Source: Plasmopara viticola (taxonomy: Eukaryota; Oomycota; Peronosporomycetes; Peronosporales; Peronosporaceae). Taken from it: a stretch of DNA of 64,000 nt. Shown one piece after another: positions 1-9,402 of the stretch. Location: assembly GCA_001695595.3 (NCBI GenBank), contig MBPM02000050.1:372001-436000 (forward strand), given 5' to 3'. The translations under genes were made by a program, and so were the position numbers. The notes under the pieces were generated by a model. The model did no database searches, was not told the DNA's origin, and worked only from the letters and a program-made list of their open reading frames with translations. Position 1 is the stretch's first letter. Every line of letters begins with the position of its first letter.

Positions 1-1
1 T

Positions 2-880
2 GATGGTGTCGTTGACTATCATGAGTTTTGCTCTTTTTTTGCTGAATTTAGTCGCACGGATTACTTGCAAGAAATTTTTGAAGTTGACGACACGAACGCA
101 ATCTCGCTCTTGAATCGATGTGCTACACTACTTCAAAGTCCCAACAAGTTCAAGTCGCTGCGGGATGCGTTCGACGCATTTGATCATAGTAAGACTGGCA
201 AATTGACTGTAGAGGATATTTTGAAGGGAACCCAAGAATTGAATATGGTGCCAGAGCTGGATAGTGACGAAGCGCAGTTGCTATTTAACTCGATCCTACT
301 TAGCTATTATGGCATTAATCAGCGGCATCAGTGGGACACGAGAGGCTTGGATTGGGTTGTGTTTGAAGACACATTTTCACCTGACAGCACCTTTCAGCGG
401 CGCTTGTGGCTCGCGAGTCTCGGCGCTTCAAGTACGAATTTAACCGGATTAGACATGCGCGATTCGCTATTGGAAGATGACGACTATCTCCAGGATCAGC
501 AATATTTAAGAAACCAGGCGTGGGCGGACACGTTTGTTGACAGTGTCAAACATTCGCTTCATGAACAGCGCTTGTACATTAAATTTCTGTTTCGAATACT
601 GGACCGTAAGCGACATGGATACGTTACCAAAGGGCAGTTTGTTGCTACAATGCAGGCCATTAACGAAGAACATGGCGCCCCGTTGGAGCTTTCCCAACTC
701 GAGCAACTGGCCGACGCCTTTGCACATCGCAAGACTGTACGTCGCATGTCGAACGCGGGTGAAGAGATGGAGGAGACGCTCACTTACGTCTCATACCCTG
801 AATTTCTGCGCAGTCTGCGCATTATTGATTTAGGACGGACAGATGGCACCACTGCATCGCTGGAGATGCAGGGCGAGTAG
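2..880 (+). CDS. EF-hand calcium-binding protein, 3' part (5' end outside window)
   Basis: The frame is open from base 2 and has no start codon before the window edge, so this is the C-terminal 292 residues of a longer protein. The first visible residues are positions 5 to 12 of a canonical EF-hand loop (Asp, Gly at 6, Val at 8, Glu at 12; bases 2-25). A second loop, DHSKTGKLTVED (near bases 180-215), keeps Asp1, Ser3, Thr5, Gly6 and an acidic residue at 12. A third, DRKRHGYVTKGQ (near 602-637), has the fold pattern but lacks the acidic residue at 12 and probably does not bind calcium. The family senses calcium or buffers it; the specific partner cannot be told. The TTG at 65 is an internal Leu codon, not a start. 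No signal peptide or membrane segment is visible in this part. Confidence 0.8.
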   Translation, partial: DGVVDYHEFCSFFAEFSRTDYLQEIFEVDDTNAISLLNRCATLLQSPNKFKSLRDAFDAFDHSKTGKLTVEDILKGTQELNMVPELDSDEAQLLFNSILLSYYGINQRHQWDTRGLDWVVFEDTFSPDSTFQRRLWLASLGASSTNLTGLDMRDSLLEDDDYLQDQQYLRNQAWADTFVDSVKHSLHEQRLYIKFLFRILDRKRHGYVTKGQFVATMQAINEEHGAPLELSQLEQLADAFAHRKTVRRMSNAGEEMEETLTYVSYPEFLRSLRIIDLGRTDGTTASLEMQGE

Positions 881-1014
881 CATAATGATGAAGTATATGT
901 ATATAAAATGTCGTATCATGTTTTTAAATGAAGAGTGAATGTCTTTCAAAAAAGGACGAAATAACGTCGCACGAATGTAACGCAACCTGGTTGGTTCACG
1001 CGATGATTGCAAGC

Positions 1015-1030
1015 TTCATTCGCAAATCTC
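1015..1030 (+). promoter_or_regulatory. Initiator-like element of the RPS15A gene
   Basis: TTCATTCGCAAATCTC resembles the oomycete initiator (TCAYTYYNCAWTTT) with one base missing in the middle. It lies about 50 bases before the proposed leader intron and about 300 before the RPS15A ATG. The match is imperfect, so this is a suggestion from position and motif only. Confidence 0.3.
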
Positions 1031-1063
1031 TCTCTAGGCCGACCCCATCACCACCACTAGCAA

Positions 1064-1319
1064 GTACGTCTACCTGTGTCCAGCAACAGGAAAGCCGCGC
1101 AGCAGTTCTCCTTGATTACTGAGTGCGAGCTGTTGCGCGACTTTGGAGGCTCCGCTCGCCTGCATCAGCCGTCGTCTCCGCAGCTTCTGTCGCTCGCTCT
1201 TTTTCCGGGCTTGAGTGTGGGAGTTGCGGAAAAGATAGCGTGCGGGCGGTGGTTGACCTTGGCCCATAGCAGTAGGCATTAATGCTTGTTGTGTCTATTT
1301 GCTCTGCTCCTTTTTACAG
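1064..1319 (+). other. Probable intron in the 5' leader of RPS15A
   Basis: A GTACGT donor at 1064 and a pyrimidine-rich acceptor (CTCCTTTTTACAG, ending 1319) enclose 256 bases. The acceptor falls two bases before the conserved ATG at 1322. Leader introns are common in ribosomal protein genes of many eukaryotes. Splicing here would also remove an in-frame upstream stretch (from 1286) that has no match to the family. There is no transcript evidence; the call rests on splice-site pattern and placement. The stretch 881-1321 shows no other gene. Confidence 0.45.
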
Positions 1320-1321
1320 CT

Positions 1322-1714
1322 ATGGTTCGTATGAGCGTGCTCGCCGACTGCCTCAAGACGATGTACAACGCTGAGAAGCGTGGAAAGCGCCAAGTGCTCA
1401 TTCGCCCGAGCTCCAAAGTGATTGTCAAGTTTCTGCAGGTGATGCAAAAGAACGGATACATTGGTGAATTTGAGATCGTGGACGACCACCGTGCTGGAAA
1501 GATTGTTGTGGAGCTCAAGGGTCGTATTAACAAATGCGGTGTCATATCGCCGCGTTTCGACGTCAAGGTGGCCGAGTACGAAAAATGGATCAACAACCTG
1601 CTACCTTCGCGTCAGTTTGGTCACATCGTTGTCAGTACCACGTATGGCATCATGGATCATCACGAGGCTCGACGCAAACACACAGGTGGCAAGATTATTG
1701 GCTTTTTTTACTAG
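1322..1714 (+). CDS. RPS15A: 40S ribosomal protein S15a (uS8 family)
   Basis: Encodes 130 residues, the usual eukaryotic length. The protein begins [12 protein letters not shown] and carries family signatures such as [63 protein letters not shown] and [12 protein letters not shown]. It is part of the small ribosomal subunit, where uS8 binds the central domain of 18S rRNA. I chose the ATG at 1322 over the longer open frame from 1286, because conservation begins exactly there and a likely splice acceptor lies two bases upstream. The gene converges with the M16 peptidase gene, with about 210 bases between the stop codons. No lesions are seen. Identity is essentially certain. Confidence 0.97.
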   Translation: MVRMSVLADCLKTMYNAEKRGKRQVLIRPSSKVIVKFLQVMQKNGYIGEFEIVDDHRAGKIVVELKGRINKCGVISPRFDVKVAEYEKWINNLLPSRQFGHIVVSTTYGIMDHHEARRKHTGGKIIGFFY

Positions 1715-1928
1715 ATTTTGGTCAAGAGTTAGTGCGACCTTTTGGTCGTGGGAGAGAATTTAAGTGGATTGTTTTCCGCTAATACTACACGGCTTCTTTA
1801 CCTGTACTCATGGTTAATATTATGCGGATGGAGGTTTGCATTGTGCGCCTCTTTTAGACTAATTCAGTATTATAACTTATTATTAGAAGCAAAAGCTTAT
1901 TCTTATACTACTTAAACTATAATCTACA

Positions 1929-4900
1929 TCAATGGCAGTGACAATTAAGCGCGCGTTTAAAATCAAGCAAGTCATTTGCTATAATCACAGGGGTCTTTTC
2001 GGGCGGAACTAGCTCTTCAAACGGTTTAAATGGACTGGTTTGGCCAACAATATGCACTCGAAGTTTTCGAAGTCCATGGCTCTTGTGCTGAGTACCGGGC
2101 ACTTGGTGACCAAAACCCGGGCGAGTGGTAAAGCTAGTACTTCCTTGTAACCAGCATTGGTACCTCGCAAGAAGGCCTTCACGCGTACAATCTGCTAAAG
2201 CGATCGCAACTCGTGCATCCATGTCAAACTCCAAATGGCCACCAACAATTTCTTCCCAGTACCGCTCACTTTGTTCGTTTAACGTTGAATCCGGTCGTGC
2301 GTAAAGTCGCTGCAGACTCTGTACGTGGGTTGCAAAGCATATAGGCGAAAGTCGTTTCTCTGAGAGCAAATAGTCGTGGAAAAAGTCTTCGTGTAAAAAT
2401 TTATCAAGTTTAATCGCCACGTCGCCAGCAGCATGGGAGGCAGACTGGACACTCACACTTAGCCCAAGTACGTTGTGCGTGTCTCGAACGCTGCAAGTCA
2501 CTGCATATCCCAATTGTTGTTTAGTTCGCATTTCATGATATAGAGGTTGCGCCAGTAGAGCTCGCAACAACACTGCGTACGCTCGATCTGCCGGACAAAC
2601 TTTACCAATCTGGAAATACACTTCCACCAAAGAATTTCGCTCTTCTATGCGCTCACTTCCACGACGTATCAAAAGTCCATTAGCTGTTAACGGAAGCGCA
2701 ATTGTATGGTATCTCGGCGCTAAGATTGCCGTGTTAGGCTCAAGTTCCACTTCTGGCTCATTCTGTGGTAGAGAGATTGGAGCTTTAGTTATGAAAGATT
2801 CGACATCCAGCACGAGTGAAATAGCAGCCTCGCGACTCAAATTGCCAATTATGAGGCATTGTATTACCGGTCTGCCGACACCACATCCCAGGAGATTGTT
2901 CGCAAAGCATGTGAGATCTGCAAAAAGTTCCATTTCTTGACCGCGTTTGCTCTGAAGTGCCACAAGTTTGTCTTTAGTGGTCACGGCTCTACTCTCCAGC
3001 ATGTGCAAACGTATCTCGCTAGCCTTTGCTTTCGGAGATAGTGTAGCATTGCGATAGCTACGTTCAAGTTCACCTTGCACTACCAACAATTCCGACAAAT
3101 TTTCATTGGTATGAGGCGGACTTAAAAGCTCTTGCATCACAATACGAACAAGAGCTGGTAAGGTGTCGTTAAATCCAGTAATTACGACCTCAATAGCTTC
3201 GTCCCGGACATCCAACTCAGCATCAAATTTTGCATTGTCGGCTTGCTCTAACACGTGCTGCAAGCGGGTTCTCACCAATTCTACGTACAGCTCAGCAAGC
3301 ATACAACTCGTTGCCGTTGAAGCAAGAAACGCCACTAGAAAGCTGATACTCGCCTTAGGTACCATAAATCTCTGATCACGCTTATACCAGAGCTGTGTCG
3401 TCGTTGTTGTGAGAATAAGGTTTGGAGGGAGGTCGTTATTGGATCGAGTAAATGGGTCAACAGGCAAAATGGAAAAATTTTGGGGCATAAAAGGATTTGG
3501 AGCTGGTAGCGACAGATGCTCGATTGACTCTTCCGAGCTCCGGGACCAAGTTGCAATTTCAGTATCAAGAATAGGTCCAACAGTGTACTTGGTACCAAAC
3601 CACTTTTCAGTCTGCAGTATTCCTGAATTCAAAGCGTCCGTAAAAGAAGATGCCATCAAGACGATACGGACGCTGTCAGTGGAAAGGCTAGTAAGTAGAT
3701 CACATACAGACCCCGAATCAAATTCGCCCTGAATCAAATCATAACGCAGTAAATCTTCTTTACGATGTTGCCGAACGTTAAAGCGAGGCAGCATCCTTTC
3801 GCTAAGGTCTCGACAAAGTGCTACGGGTGCTTTGTCATCTTCTTGAAATCGAAACTCCATCTCGCTTGCAATACGAAGCTCTTCAAACAGCCATGTAGGT
3901 AGGTTGCCATTTGTCGCCATCGATGAAAAGAGATGAAGTGCATCGAATATGACTTGAACGACTTGGTCCCAGCAAGCTAGACCACGATCGGTGAGAGACA
4001 CTTTAATCTCAAAAACAATTCCAAATGACCCAAATTCGTAACCATCTCGATCGGAAGTGCCGGCCTTGACATCTGTGGCCCACTGTTTTCGTTTCAGCAT
4101 CGATGCTATCGACGTCGGACCTTCGTGCTCTAATAAGCGGCCTACATAACGCCAAGGCTTTTGCCGATAATTTTGAACAGTAGAAGGTAGCATCCAATAC
4201 AACTGTAGGGTACGCTTTTCGCCTACTGGAATAACGCGTAAAAGCATCGGCTTTTGACCTGCCCAGCCTCCGTACGGTACAACCAACTTCTCTGATCCTA
4301 GTAGATCATAGCTTTCTCGAAAGCGCGGAATACTGTTAAAGCTTTGAGCGACATACTGTTCCAAGACATCCAATGAGTCACTTCCGTACACACATAACTT
4401 CATGCTCGGCGCCACATAGTGACGCTTAAAAAAGTGCAGCATTTGCTCACGAACATCCACACTATTACGTTCTGGATTGTATTTAAGGCTCTCCATATTT
4501 CCCCAGATAAAGCAGCGTGAATAAGGATGTCCTTCAATACTTGTCTCGCACATCACTTGCTGCAAGCGGACAAGATTATTGTTCCGCACCCGCTGGAATT
4601 CAGACTCAATGACTTTGAGCTCGCTTTCCATGGCTTCACATCGCAATAATGGAGCCACAAAAAGATGTGCAAACATATCAAGAGCTGGCGCCAAATAGGT
4701 AGCATCCACATCAAATACAAATCTTGTCGACTCACACTCTGTTGCTCCGTTGCAAGACCCTCCGTGTGCACTGAGATAGGCTTCAAAAGCATTCTCTGTT
4801 GGGTATTTTTCACTGCCCATAAAAATCATATGCTCCAAATAGTGCGCTAGTCCTGGTAATTCCTTCGGATCGGCCAGACTGCCTACATTAACAGCCAGAC

Positions 4901-5177
4901 ATACCGCTGCTAGTGCTGAAACTCTTTCGTCTGTCCCTACTTTGTCTTTTACCACACGTTCGGTTTCTGAATCTTCTTTCACAGAAGCGTTGCTTCGACC
5001 ACTGAGGTCAATAGTAGAACAAGTAGTCGATTGAACGACCGACCCATTATCGCTCTGGATGAGTATAACTTCAAGTCCGTTTGGCAAAGTGAGGAGGCGG
5101 TAGCTCTTCCTATCCGCGGGCGATCGAGAGCTGTCTAGACTTTGATATGAAGAAATCGATGACGCCGTCACAATCAT
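1929..5177 (-). CDS. Nardilysin-like M16 zinc metallopeptidase
   Basis: A 1082-residue protein of the insulysin/nardilysin group, which cleaves peptides inside a closed chamber. The inverted zinc motif HYLEH lies at residues 112-116. The third zinc ligand is probably Glu193 in ESE, with the supporting Glu186 seven residues before it, as in insulysin. An acidic, Ser/Thr-rich insert (about residues 55-85) between the first strand and the zinc motif, and the TRFVFDV strand, point to nardilysin rather than insulysin. The C-terminal half keeps the MRTKQQLGYAV motif that contacts substrate. The frame is open 36 codons further upstream but has no ATG there. An initiator match at 5194-5205 lies just before the ATG at 5177, so I chose that start. 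Likely cytosolic; no signal peptide. The gene appears intact. Confidence 0.9.
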   Translation of the reverse strand: MIVTASSISSYQSLDSSRSPADRKSYRLLTLPNGLEVILIQSDNGSVVQSTTCSTIDLSGRSNASVKEDSETERVVKDKVGTDERVSALAAVCLAVNVGSLADPKELPGLAHYLEHMIFMGSEKYPTENAFEAYLSAHGGSCNGATECESTRFVFDVDATYLAPALDMFAHLFVAPLLRCEAMESELKVIESEFQRVRNNNLVRLQQVMCETSIEGHPYSRCFIWGNMESLKYNPERNSVDVREQMLHFFKRHYVAPSMKLCVYGSDSLDVLEQYVAQSFNSIPRFRESYDLLGSEKLVVPYGGWAGQKPMLLRVIPVGEKRTLQLYWMLPSTVQNYRQKPWRYVGRLLEHEGPTSIASMLKRKQWATDVKAGTSDRDGYEFGSFGIVFEIKVSLTDRGLACWDQVVQVIFDALHLFSSMATNGNLPTWLFEELRIASEMEFRFQEDDKAPVALCRDLSERMLPRFNVRQHRKEDLLRYDLIQGEFDSGSVCDLLTSLSTDSVRIVLMASSFTDALNSGILQTEKWFGTKYTVGPILDTEIATWSRSSEESIEHLSLPAPNPFMPQNFSILPVDPFTRSNNDLPPNLILTTTTTQLWYKRDQRFMVPKASISFLVAFLASTATSCMLAELYVELVRTRLQHVLEQADNAKFDAELDVRDEAIEVVITGFNDTLPALVRIVMQELLSPPHTNENLSELLVVQGELERSYRNATLSPKAKASEIRLHMLESRAVTTKDKLVALQSKRGQEMELFADLTCFANNLLGCGVGRPVIQCLIIGNLSREAAISLVLDVESFITKAPISLPQNEPEVELEPNTAILAPRYHTIALPLTANGLLIRRGSERIEERNSLVEVYFQIGKVCPADRAYAVLLRALLAQPLYHEMRTKQQLGYAVTCSVRDTHNVLGLSVSVQSASHAAGDVAIKLDKFLHEDFFHDYLLSEKRLSPICFATHVQSLQRLYARPDSTLNEQSERYWEEIVGGHLEFDMDARVAIALADCTREGLLARYQCWLQGSTSFTTRPGFGHQVPGTQHKSHGLRKLRVHIVGQTSPFKPFEELVPPEKTPVIIANDLLDFKRALNCHCH

Positions 5178-5193
5178 TCGCTTCACGCTGCTT

Positions 5194-5205
5194 GATGCAA
5201 AGTGA
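5194..5205 (-). promoter_or_regulatory. Oomycete initiator element of the M16 peptidase gene
   Basis: On the minus strand the sequence TCACTTTGCATC matches the core TCAYTYYNCAW of the oomycete initiator. It lies about 20-30 bases before the ATG at 5177. It supports that start, and implies the open frame further upstream (to 5285, with several short out-of-frame ATGs) is not translated. The same TCACTTTGCAT core occurs in the retrotransposon LTRs of this window. Confidence 0.5.
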
Positions 5206-5367
5206 TAGAGCAAAGGCTCGTAGGTCTCTCTCCCCTGCCATAATGCCAATACGTCCTCTTCATTGTCCTCGGTACTATCCACCAATCATCTACTCCTACC
5301 TTTTCATTTTAAGCCAATCACGGGGTCAATTGTCTTTTATACTTCTTAAGTGTAATTCCTTATGACA

Positions 5368-6471
5368 TTAATTGTCTAACGATGCGACCACAGCGCCAAT
5401 TGCTGCTTTGGACGCAAGATAAGTCGTCAAGAGTGTGGCCTTCGTTGCAACCAGCGCTGGACCGCTAAACGCACGAGCCACATTTATATACGGACGCAAT
5501 ACTTCCTTGGTCGACTGGCCAATAGGCGTACTGCCCACAAACTCCAAAGGTTCAACAATGCATGACTCGTACAAGCGGTCGAAAAAGCTGCCGCGGTGTA
5601 CCACAAATACGTTGTTACGATGCTCGCGTAGTGCTGCTTCATATCCGCACTGAGTTGTGTAACCGCACAGCAGGTAACTACCGCTCGTCTTCTTTACGTG
5701 CATTTCCAGCTCCTCCACGGGACCGAGCACTGCCGACGGGTAAGAACCAAAACCTTCAAACTTGACTATGTCACCTACACACGGTTCCATGCCGTGTGGC
5801 TCATATTGCAACACGACACGTACCTCACCGAAACTTAAATCAGCTTCAATTTGCTGCTTCTTGGCTGCCCCTCCTGTTGAACCAGCCATGGGCAGTGCGC
5901 CACTAAGTGGAATCCATTGGTCCAAGACGTCCTCCTTGCCTTCAATAAGTGGCGTGAAATCCACGACGGCTGTGCCTATAACTGATCCGTTGGTCATACC
6001 CACCGCCTCTGTGGCCTTTCCCGTGAGCGAGTCCTCATTCATAGCATCCACAATGAGCTCCATCCGCACATTTGAGTGCTCGCCCAAGGGCTGACGTTTG
6101 TGGTCCAGCTTACTCAGTTTCACTTCAAGAAGCTCTCGACGCCATGTAGGGTTGTTATTACCGGGTATAGTGGCGCTACGCACGCTTTGCTTGCCCACGC
6201 GAAAGATAACGTATGGGTTGCACGTCCGTACCCAGAACATGGAAGCTGCGGCGCGCAGGTTTCGTGCGGCTACCAGACGTATACTTAATTTGCCTGCCAC
6301 GCCATCCTGATGGTCTAAATGCTTTTCATACAAGTACGAAGCCATCTCGGCTCGCGCCTGCTGCTGTGCCAGCGCCATGCTCGCCATGATCGATGATGAA
6401 AGAATGATTAAGTGCAACTTCTCTGGAAGCAGAATGTATTCCAAAAAATCGGTTTTTACAAAAATATTCAT
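5368..6471 (-). CDS. C2-domain protein
   Basis: A 367-residue protein with an N-terminal C2-type domain. It reads GKLSIRLVAARNL, then CNPYVIFRVG, then NNPTWRRELLEVKL, the typical first strands, around residues 60-125. C2 domains bind phospholipid, often with calcium, or act as protein docking modules. The remaining 230 residues include LSFGEVRVVLQYEP and a segment near residue 250 (VGDIVKFEGFG) that I do not recognise. The C-terminus (about 325-365) is rich in Ala, Leu and Val and could associate with membranes. Two starts are possible. I give the first ATG (6471); the ATG at 6387 (residue 29) has a good context and would remove a hydrophobic leader of uncertain meaning. The gene is divergent from NOG2, with a 65-base gap that must hold both promoters if the first ATG is used. 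Confidence 0.75.
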   Translation of the reverse strand: MNIFVKTDFLEYILLPEKLHLIILSSSIMASMALAQQQARAEMASYLYEKHLDHQDGVAGKLSIRLVAARNLRAAASMFWVRTCNPYVIFRVGKQSVRSATIPGNNNPTWRRELLEVKLSKLDHKRQPLGEHSNVRMELIVDAMNEDSLTGKATEAVGMTNGSVIGTAVVDFTPLIEGKEDVLDQWIPLSGALPMAGSTGGAAKKQQIEADLSFGEVRVVLQYEPHGMEPCVGDIVKFEGFGSYPSAVLGPVEELEMHVKKTSGSYLLCGYTTQCGYEAALREHRNNVFVVHRGSFFDRLYESCIVEPLEFVGSTPIGQSTKEVLRPYINVARAFSGPALVATKATLLTTYLASKAAIGAVVASLDN

Positions 6472-6536
6472 GGTTGATTTTTGAAATTAAGCGACCACCA
6501 TCCAATAAAGTGTCGATCTGTTAGGATCAATCGGCG

Positions 6537-8096
6537 ATGGCGAAGGGGATTAACACGACCAAGGCGTCGGCCGACAATCCGAACCGGAAACTACCTAAGC
6601 GACAGAAGGCAGCAAACATGCGCGACAAAAGTACGATTAAGCGACTGAACATGTACCGCAACAGCGGTCCCATCCGCAATAAGGCCGGCAAGGTCGTGGG
6701 CGGCAGCCTTATGATGAAAAATAAGGCAGGAGGACAGGAAATCACTAGCAGTAGTGGTCGTGTGCAACCTGATCGCCGTTGGTTTGGCAACACGCGCGTC
6801 GTAGGGCAGAAAGAGCTGGACAAGTTTCGGAACGAAATGTCCCTGAAGGCAGCTGACCCCTACTCGGTGGTGCTCCGCACGCGTAAGCTTCCAATGGGGC
6901 TAATACAAGAGAGCGACAAGACGACGCGTATGAAGCTGCTTGAGACTGAAAGTTACGAAGAGGTGTTTAACGGCAAGCGAAGCCGCAAACGCGCCAAAGT
7001 TGCTGCCACGGACTACGCGTCGCTTCTTTCCAAGGCTCAGGAGAGTGCGGATAAGTACGAGGCAAAAGGATCAGATCGCAATATCATTGTAGAACAAGAT
7101 TTTAAGGAGGAGGTTTCGCATGACGTGTTTAACAAGGGACAATCCAAGCGCATTTGGGGTGAACTTTACAAGGTATTAGACTGCTCGGACGTCGTTATTC
7201 AGGTGCTGGACGCTCGAAATGTGCCCGGCACGCGCTGCGAACATGTAGAAAAGCATATATGCAAGAACGCCTCGCACAAGCATCTAATATTTGTCATCAA
7301 CAAGTGTGATTTGGTGCCCAACTGGGTTACGAAGCGCTGGGTACAGAAGCTTAGTGAAACGACGCCAACTTTGGCTTTTCATGCATCCATGAGTAACCCG
7401 TTCGGCAAAGGTGCGCTGATTAATCTTTTACGCCAATACGCGAAGCTTCATCAGGAGAAAAAGCAGATTTCGGTGGGTCTTATTGGTTACCCGAATGTAG
7501 GCAAGAGTTCAGTGATAAATGCATTGCGAAAAAAAAAGGTGTGCAAGGTGGCTCCGATTCCGGGTGAGACTAAGGTGTGGCAATATATTACACTCATGCG
7601 CCGCATCTTTCTTATTGATTGCCCCGGTATTGTGTACGACACGGGTGACGATGAAGTTGAGACTGTGCTAAAGGGTGTTGTTCGTGCTGAGCGTCTTCCT
7701 CAACCGACTGATTTCATATCGACTATATTACAGCGGGTCAAAAAGGAGTTTATTGTGAAGATCTACGGCATTGACGAGTGGCAGAACGAGTGGGATTTTC
7801 TGGAAAAACTTGCCAACAAGTGCGGAAAGCTTTTGCGAAAAGGTGAGCCTGACTACAATAACGTCGCTGTGCATATGATCAACGACTACCAGCGTGGCAA
7901 GCTTCCCTGGTTTATTGCGCCTCCCATGCGTGAAGAGGAGCTCGCTGCTCTTGAGCAGAAGGGTGATGACACGCCACTAAACGAAGCAGAATCCGTCGAG
8001 AACGAGGTTGTGGGAAGGGACGAAGACGAAAAGGTGAAAGACGAGGACGAGAAGGCTGAAGATGCTCGTGACAGTCAAGAGAACAATTGTAATTGA
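6537..8096 (+). CDS. NOG2: Nucleolar GTP-binding protein 2 (NOG2/GNL2), 60S assembly GTPase
   Basis: Encodes 519 residues, close to the yeast protein and shorter than the animal one. The N-terminus has the NOG2-specific region ([19 protein letters not shown] and nearby). The GTPase motifs are in circularly permuted order: G4 NKCD (about residue 257), then G1 GYPNVGKSS (about 319), G2 PGETK (about 342) and G3 DCPG (about 360). The C-terminus has a lysine/aspartate/glutamate-rich tail that probably acts in the nucleolus. The family binds the pre-60S particle and controls late nuclear maturation and export checkpoints. The ATG at 6537 begins the conserved sequence. It is the last host gene before the repeat block. 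No lesions are seen. Confidence 0.95.
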   Translation: MAKGINTTKASADNPNRKLPKRQKAANMRDKSTIKRLNMYRNSGPIRNKAGKVVGGSLMMKNKAGGQEITSSSGRVQPDRRWFGNTRVVGQKELDKFRNEMSLKAADPYSVVLRTRKLPMGLIQESDKTTRMKLLETESYEEVFNGKRSRKRAKVAATDYASLLSKAQESADKYEAKGSDRNIIVEQDFKEEVSHDVFNKGQSKRIWGELYKVLDCSDVVIQVLDARNVPGTRCEHVEKHICKNASHKHLIFVINKCDLVPNWVTKRWVQKLSETTPTLAFHASMSNPFGKGALINLLRQYAKLHQEKKQISVGLIGYPNVGKSSVINALRKKKVCKVAPIPGETKVWQYITLMRRIFLIDCPGIVYDTGDDEVETVLKGVVRAERLPQPTDFISTILQRVKKEFIVKIYGIDEWQNEWDFLEKLANKCGKLLRKGEPDYNNVAVHMINDYQRGKLPWFIAPPMREEELAALEQKGDDTPLNEAESVENEVVGRDEDEKVKDEDEKAEDARDSQENNCN

Positions 8097-8262
8097 CCAC
8101 GGCACTAATAACATTTGCTTTTTGCTTCTACCGAGTACCACTTCGATAAATTTTATTTGGGAGAATGGAAACAATATACCTGTTTTTAAATCAATGGAAA
8201 AAATACTTCGCCAAAATAACAAATGATGAAAAAGCAAAACAATATGCCTAGCAATAAATTTT

Positions 8263-9236
8263 GGGAACCGTTAAACTGCCGGTAAACTGCCGGTACCCCT
8301 TGCTTTTAGCCAATGAGATTAGTTCATTCTATGTTGTTTAACAAATAAATCCTACTCACCTCTTCTCAGTATCACTTTTTTCAACATCAATCTTCTCTTC
8401 TCGCACTCTTCTTCTGGCAATGAACACTATGCAACCCCTTAGAGAGCTCTCGTACAGCACTCTGGAAGAGGCAAATCCTCGCACATCGAAAGCGCCGAAT
8501 GCTGGATCACATGCGAGCCTGGACGGCAGTGACTTCGGTGGAGGAACTTCCACTTGCGCTATCGCGTGGCCGACCATCTGGATTCACTCGACGCCTACCT
8601 TCGCAGTTTGAGCATGTAGAGATGGCTGCTGATGCAGAAGCGCCTTGCTCCGCAGGTGCAGAGTGTGCAGAGGAATTGGTCACAATGCCAGAACATGTCG
8701 GCAACGAGCCCCACCTACAGCTTCAGTGACTGTGTCATCTATCTGTATGCAAACATTTCTTTGTTATGCGCTTGACCCTTCTACTTTTCACTCTTCTGAA
8801 CTTCTCTTCGGCAGATTTCGATACTGTAAATGATAATTGAATATTAGTTATATTATGTAAAATCACGTCGCTCAAAACAATATATATATACCCAAGAGTC
8901 ATGCAAATGCGTACACTCACAAAGGAAAGACGACGTAGAGGAAGGCGCATTTCGATAATTTGTTCAGTACTGCTTTCATTGACAGAAAAATATTGCTCTC
9001 TTTGACGGAATTGCATTGACTAAAACAGGGGAACCGGCAGTTTACGAAAAAGGGGTACCGGATGGGTATTGCTTTCTCCTTGAATTGGCTGAAAAAACAC
9101 TGTGTTCATTAACAAAGATAAGCTGCTTCCATTGATAGAATGAAAATATCTCATTGGCTAAAATCAAGGGGTACCGGCAGTTTACCAAAAGGGTACCGGC
9201 AGTTTACCAAAAGGGTACCGGTAGTTTAATGATTCC
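8263..9236. mobile_element. DNA transposon with terminal inverted repeats, non-autonomous or decayed
   Basis: The left end (8263-8322) and right end (9148-9236) are inverted copies. Both read, going inward, GGGAA..TTAAACT.CCGG, then repeated TAAACTGCCGGTA units, then CCCCTTG.TTTTAGCCAATGAGA. The right arm has three units separated by CAAAAGGG spacers, the left arm two, and another unit pair sits inside at 9027-9060. Similarity may extend a few bases outward (AAATTTT/AAGTTTA). No target-site duplication was evident. The interior has only a broken transposase tail (next entry) and an AT-rich stretch near 8830-8900. The superfamily is not certain. Confidence 0.6.
8490..8730 (+). pseudogene. Broken transposase C-terminal tail with zinc knuckle
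   Basis: Inside the inverted-repeat element, one frame reads RGRPSG at 8565-8582. Another frame, after a shift, reads a perfect CX2CX4HX4C zinc knuckle (CRVCRGIGHNARTC, 8657-8698). The pairing of a GRP-basic segment followed by a knuckle is typical of the tail of Mutator-like and related transposases. A better preserved version of the same arrangement lies at 10355-10477. The catalytic part is absent here, so the element cannot move by itself. The assignment to a transposase is inference. Confidence 0.45.
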
Positions 9237-9328
9237 CTAAACTTTTATGCAACAATGGCTGAAATGTAAATGTAAAAATAAAAAGATTGAGAATCCATAC
9301 CTTCAAACAGTAAATTTATCTGCGAGCG

Positions 9329-9402
9329 GCAATTGGTCATATGCAAGAAACTCATGCATACAAACTGCGGGCAGCAATTGGTCATATGCAAGAATTTCAT
9401 GC
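9329..9402. repeat. Short direct duplication
   Basis: GCAATTGGTCATATGCAAGA occurs at 9329-9348 and again at 9373-9392, followed in both by a near-identical TCATGC. The period is 44 bases. It lies just before the readable part of the Mutator-like transposase remnant. Confidence 0.7.

Noticed and set aside
506..833. Overlapping open frames on both strands within the EF-hand gene
   Set aside because: Composition follows the EF-hand frame; no domain or start context.
1286..1321. Extra 12 residues before RPS15A
   Set aside because: Not conserved in the family, and the stretch looks like an intron end with a splice acceptor.
5178..5285. 36-codon in-frame extension of the M16 peptidase upstream of its ATG
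   Set aside because: It has no ATG, begins right after a stop codon, and an initiator motif lies inside it. An upstream exon is possible but unsupported.
6527..6823. 98-codon minus-strand frame opposite NOG2
   Set aside because: A shadow of the coding strand with no recognisable domain; NOG2 conservation explains the openness.
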